Origin: Neisseriaceae bacterium
Lineage (GTDB): Bacteria; Pseudomonadota; Gammaproteobacteria; Burkholderiales; Neisseriaceae
Assembly: GCA_017446355.1 (NCBI GenBank)
Contig: JAFSQZ010000241.1
Location: 1 to 23,238, forward strand
Direction of reading: 5' to 3'
DNA: 23,238 nucleotides
Positions 20,913-23,238 of the stretch are shown one piece after another. Position numbers and translations under genes: made by a program. Numbering within the stretch: position 1 is the stretch's first letter; each line of letters begins with the position of its first letter. Below the pieces are notes generated by a model that did no database searches, had not been told where the DNA came from, and worked only from the letters and a program-made list of their open reading frames with translations.

Positions 20913-22088
20913 TTATTTAGCGTATTCTTCTGGTACACGTACCCAGCCTTCCATAATGATGCGTGCGCTGCGACTCATTACGGCTTTTTTCGCTGTCCAT
21001 TGACCTTGTTCGTTTAATTCGGCTGCTGCGCCTACGCGTAAGGTGCCTGATGGGTGTCCGAAACGTACGGCATCACGTTCGCCACCACCTGCTGCGATGT
21101 TGACCAATGTGTTGGGAACAGCTGCTGCGGTGGCAATGGCAACAGATGCTGTACCCATCATTGCGTGGTGGAGTTTGCCCATTGATAATGCGCGTACCAA
21201 TAAGTCAATGTTTTCTTGTTCCACAGTTTTGCCACTAGATGCGGTGTAGGTTTTTGGTGGGGCAACAAAGGCTACTTTTGGGGTGTGTTGGCGTGTTTGT
21301 GCTTCTTCTAAATTGGCAATTAAGCCCATTTTTAATGCGCCGTATGAGCGGATTTTTTCAAAGAAAGCGAGTTTTTCAGGATCACTGTTGATGTCGGCTT
21401 GTAATTCTGTGCCTGTGTAACCAATGTCGGCAGCATTGACAAATACGGTGGGAATGCCTGCGTTGATTAAGGTGGCTTGGAGTTTACCAATGCCAGGTAC
21501 GTCTAATTCGTCAACGACATTGCCAGTTGGGAACATTGAACCTTCGCCGTCAGCTGGGTCCAAAAATTCAATAACCACTTCGGCTGCTGGGAACGTTACA
21601 CCGTCTAATTCAAAATCACCTGTTTCTTGTACTTGACCATTGGTGATGGGAACGTGGGCGATGATGGTTTTTTTGATGTTGGCTTGCCAAATGCGTACGG
21701 TACAGATGCCGTTTTCTGGGATTTTGTCTGCGTCTATTAAACCTTGTGATACGGCAAAAGCACCTACAGCAGCGGTCATATTGCCACAGTTGCCACTCCA
21801 ATCTACGAATGGTTTGTCAATGGATACTTGACCAAATAAGTAGTCCACGTCATGGTTGGGTTGGGTGGATTTGTCTAAAATCAGGGCTTTACTGGTTGAT
21901 GAGCTGGCATTGCCTAAACCGTCAATTTGTTGTTTGTATGGGTCTGGGCTACCGAGTACACGTAATAAAATTTGGTCGCGTACTTTACCTGCTACTTGTG
22001 CGGCTTCTGGTAAGTCGGTGCGTTTGAAAATAATGCCTTTTGATGTGCCACCACGATAGTAGACAGCTGGAATTTTAATTTGAGCCAT
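20913..22088 (-). CDS. prpF: 2-methylaconitate isomerase PrpF
   Basis: 391 residues, the family's normal length. PrpF isomerises the trans-2-methylaconitate-type product of AcnD to the cis form in the 2-methylcitrate cycle that burns propionate. The fold is diaminopimelate-epimerase-like. The N-terminal PAVYYRGGTSKGIIFK (8-22), GNASSSTSKA with K67, and WSGNCGNMTAAVGAFA with C101 agree with the lysine and cysteine implicated in the Shewanella enzyme. The C-terminal half carries GKLHHAMMGTASVAIATAAA and GGGERDAVRFGHPSGTLRVG. The frame is open 24 codons further, but GGAG lies 8 nt before the ATG at 22088 and homology starts there. acnD, prpB and prpC are not in the window; they may lie beyond the next gene. 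Confidence 0.94.
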   Translation of the reverse strand: MAQIKIPAVYYRGGTSKGIIFKRTDLPEAAQVAGKVRDQILLRVLGSPDPYKQQIDGLGNASSSTSKALILDKSTQPNHDVDYLFGQVSIDKPFVDWSGNCGNMTAAVGAFAVSQGLIDADKIPENGICTVRIWQANIKKTIIAHVPITNGQVQETGDFELDGVTFPAAEVVIEFLDPADGEGSMFPTGNVVDELDVPGIGKLQATLINAGIPTVFVNAADIGYTGTELQADINSDPEKLAFFEKIRSYGALKMGLIANLEEAQTRQHTPKVAFVAPPKTYTASSGKTVEQENIDLLVRALSMGKLHHAMMGTASVAIATAAAVPNTLVNIAAGGGERDAVRFGHPSGTLRVGAAAELNEQGQWTAKKAVMSRSARIIMEGWVRVPEEYAK

Positions 22089-22210
22089 AATGTGTTCTCC
22101 ATATGGGTTTTGACAAAATTTAAGGGCTTGAATTTTATGCGCCCCAAAAACGATTTTCAATTAAGAATGAGTAAAAAAGTTAAGGGTATTTTAATGCTGT
22201 TGTGGGGTGT

Positions 22211-23238
22211 TTAACAATTGCTAAACAGTGGATTGTGTCCTGCTTGTTCATGTGCTTTATGGTAACTGGGTAAGCTGGTGTTTTCAGGCAGCGCGTTGTG
22301 TAACACGTAAATGTTTTCTACTTGGCAATCGCTCATTAAATCAATAAAGTTTTGTTGAATACTGGCGATGTTGTCGCGTGGCGATAAATGCCACGTGAAG
22401 ACTTGTGTGGGTAAATCGTAAGTGGGTTCGGCGTTGTCAAATCCGAATAATATATTGCCTCCTTCTTGCGCGGCAATAATCACGCCGACACGCGGACTTT
22501 GTAAACGAATGTTGCGAATGGCGTTGGCAGAAAATACGTCTAATGCCATTTGGGTACGAATGGTGTCAGCTTGGGTAAGTGCAAGAATAGGGTTGTTGGG
22601 TGCAAGTGGATTGGCAAACAGGGTAACGCCATCTTGATTGAGTGCGTCTTGCCATACTTTCATTAAAGACATTGCTGCTTGACGCAGGTTTTGTGCGAGT
22701 GCTGCCTGAACATTTTTTGGCGCGAAACCTATCGCGTATAAAATGTTGACTGATTGTGTTTTGGTAAGTTGCAATGCTTGGTTAGGCAAGTTTTCTAAAA
22801 ATTGTGTGGCGGTGGCAATGTCTTTTTTGGCGTTGAACCATTGTTCGGCTTTAATATGGGTAAAGTCTTCGCTGGTGAGTAAATATTTTGCCCATGTGGT
22901 TGATGATAAGACGTTTAAATGTTCGTATTGCGCAAAAACTTTATTTAAGGCAGCGATGGGTGTTTCGTTATTCAGTTGACAGGGTTGATTGCTGCCAACC
23001 ACTACGACAACGGGTAATGCTAACCATTGTTGTTCCACATCGTTTTTGGCATCAATCACGTTTGCCATTTCGTCCATAATGGCTGCGTATTCTTCGCTAC
23101 TGGACACCATATTTAAGGCAACCGATAAAGAAAGCGTGTGATTTAGTTGGAACATATTGGCGATTTGGCTGTGTAGATTTTCGCGTGCCAGTTTTTGTGT
23201 TGCGCCAGTGTTGGCAACGATTTGATGGGCATAAAGTA
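22211..23238 (-). CDS. Conserved protein of unknown function, 5' end beyond the window
   Basis: The frame stays open through the window edge: codons before the internal ATG at 23155 continue as YAHQIVANTGATQKLAREN, so at least 341 residues of C-terminus are present and the start is outside. I do not recognise a named family. The visible part looks cytosolic and mixed alpha/beta, with no signal peptide or membrane helix: an acidic helical region (SSSEEYAAIMDEMANVIDAK), a strand LPVVVVVGSN, a middle helical part, then GVIIAAQEGGNILFGF and VFTWHLSPRDNIASIQQNF, ending NPLFSNC. It is 122 nt upstream of prpF on the same strand and might be part of that unit, though no gene of the methylcitrate cycle known to me resembles it. 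Confidence 0.7.
   Translation of the reverse strand, partial: LYAHQIVANTGATQKLARENLHSQIANMFQLNHTLSLSVALNMVSSSEEYAAIMDEMANVIDAKNDVEQQWLALPVVVVVGSNQPCQLNNETPIAALNKVFAQYEHLNVLSSTTWAKYLLTSEDFTHIKAEQWFNAKKDIATATQFLENLPNQALQLTKTQSVNILYAIGFAPKNVQAALAQNLRQAAMSLMKVWQDALNQDGVTLFANPLAPNNPILALTQADTIRTQMALDVFSANAIRNIRLQSPRVGVIIAAQEGGNILFGFDNAEPTYDLPTQVFTWHLSPRDNIASIQQNFIDLMSDCQVENIYVLHNALPENTSLPSYHKAHEQAGHNPLFSNC

Overview
The window is chromosomal DNA from a member of the Neisseriaceae, most likely near Kingella, Simonsiella or Alysiella. The main clue is at least fifteen full copies of the DNA uptake sequences AGGCAGCCTGAA or AGGCTGCCTGAA, the dialects described for Kingella and Simonsiella. The DNA is AT-rich, and the gene content (ubiM-type hydroxylase, lemA with two TPM proteins, queH, prpF, gltS, ccoG/ccoH) fits that family. 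Species assignment is inference; the window has no rRNA.

Layout. 1-515: decayed IS1016/IS1595-type transposase that carries a 30-nt insertion. 598-1361: two tandem YbjQ-family genes, the second with a membrane anchor. 1425-3445 (minus): ccoG-ccoH, for assembly of cbb3 oxidase. 3633-5805 (plus): hscB, gloB, truA. 6049-10304 (minus): queC, a cysteine-rich exported Sel1-like protein, ubiM, pgl. 10456-11670 (plus): gltS. 11923-12789 (minus): a small zinc-finger protein and queH. 13085-13844 (plus): rpsU, yqeY. 14044-16107 (plus): lemA and two TPM-domain genes. 16285-22088 (minus): purB, fadD, fbp, prpF. 22211-23238 (minus): 3' part of a conserved protein I do not recognise; it runs off the window.

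Most genes are core housekeeping: respiration (ccoGH, ubiM), carbon metabolism (pgl, fbp, prpF, fadD), queuosine (queC, queH), tRNA modification (truA), Fe-S assembly (hscB), purines (purB) and translation (rpsU). Genes form short units closed by hairpins, many of them built from inverted uptake-sequence cores.

I found no defence system, prophage, CRISPR array or biosynthetic cluster, and no convincing undescribed multi-gene system. The points most worth a second look are a small repeat family (tandem pair at 17685-17788, a third half-copy inside the dead transposase), the Cys-rich Sel1-like protein, the paired YbjQ genes, the overlapping divergent promoters between rpsU and the zinc-finger/queH unit, and the uptake sequences embedded in frame in gloB and fbp.
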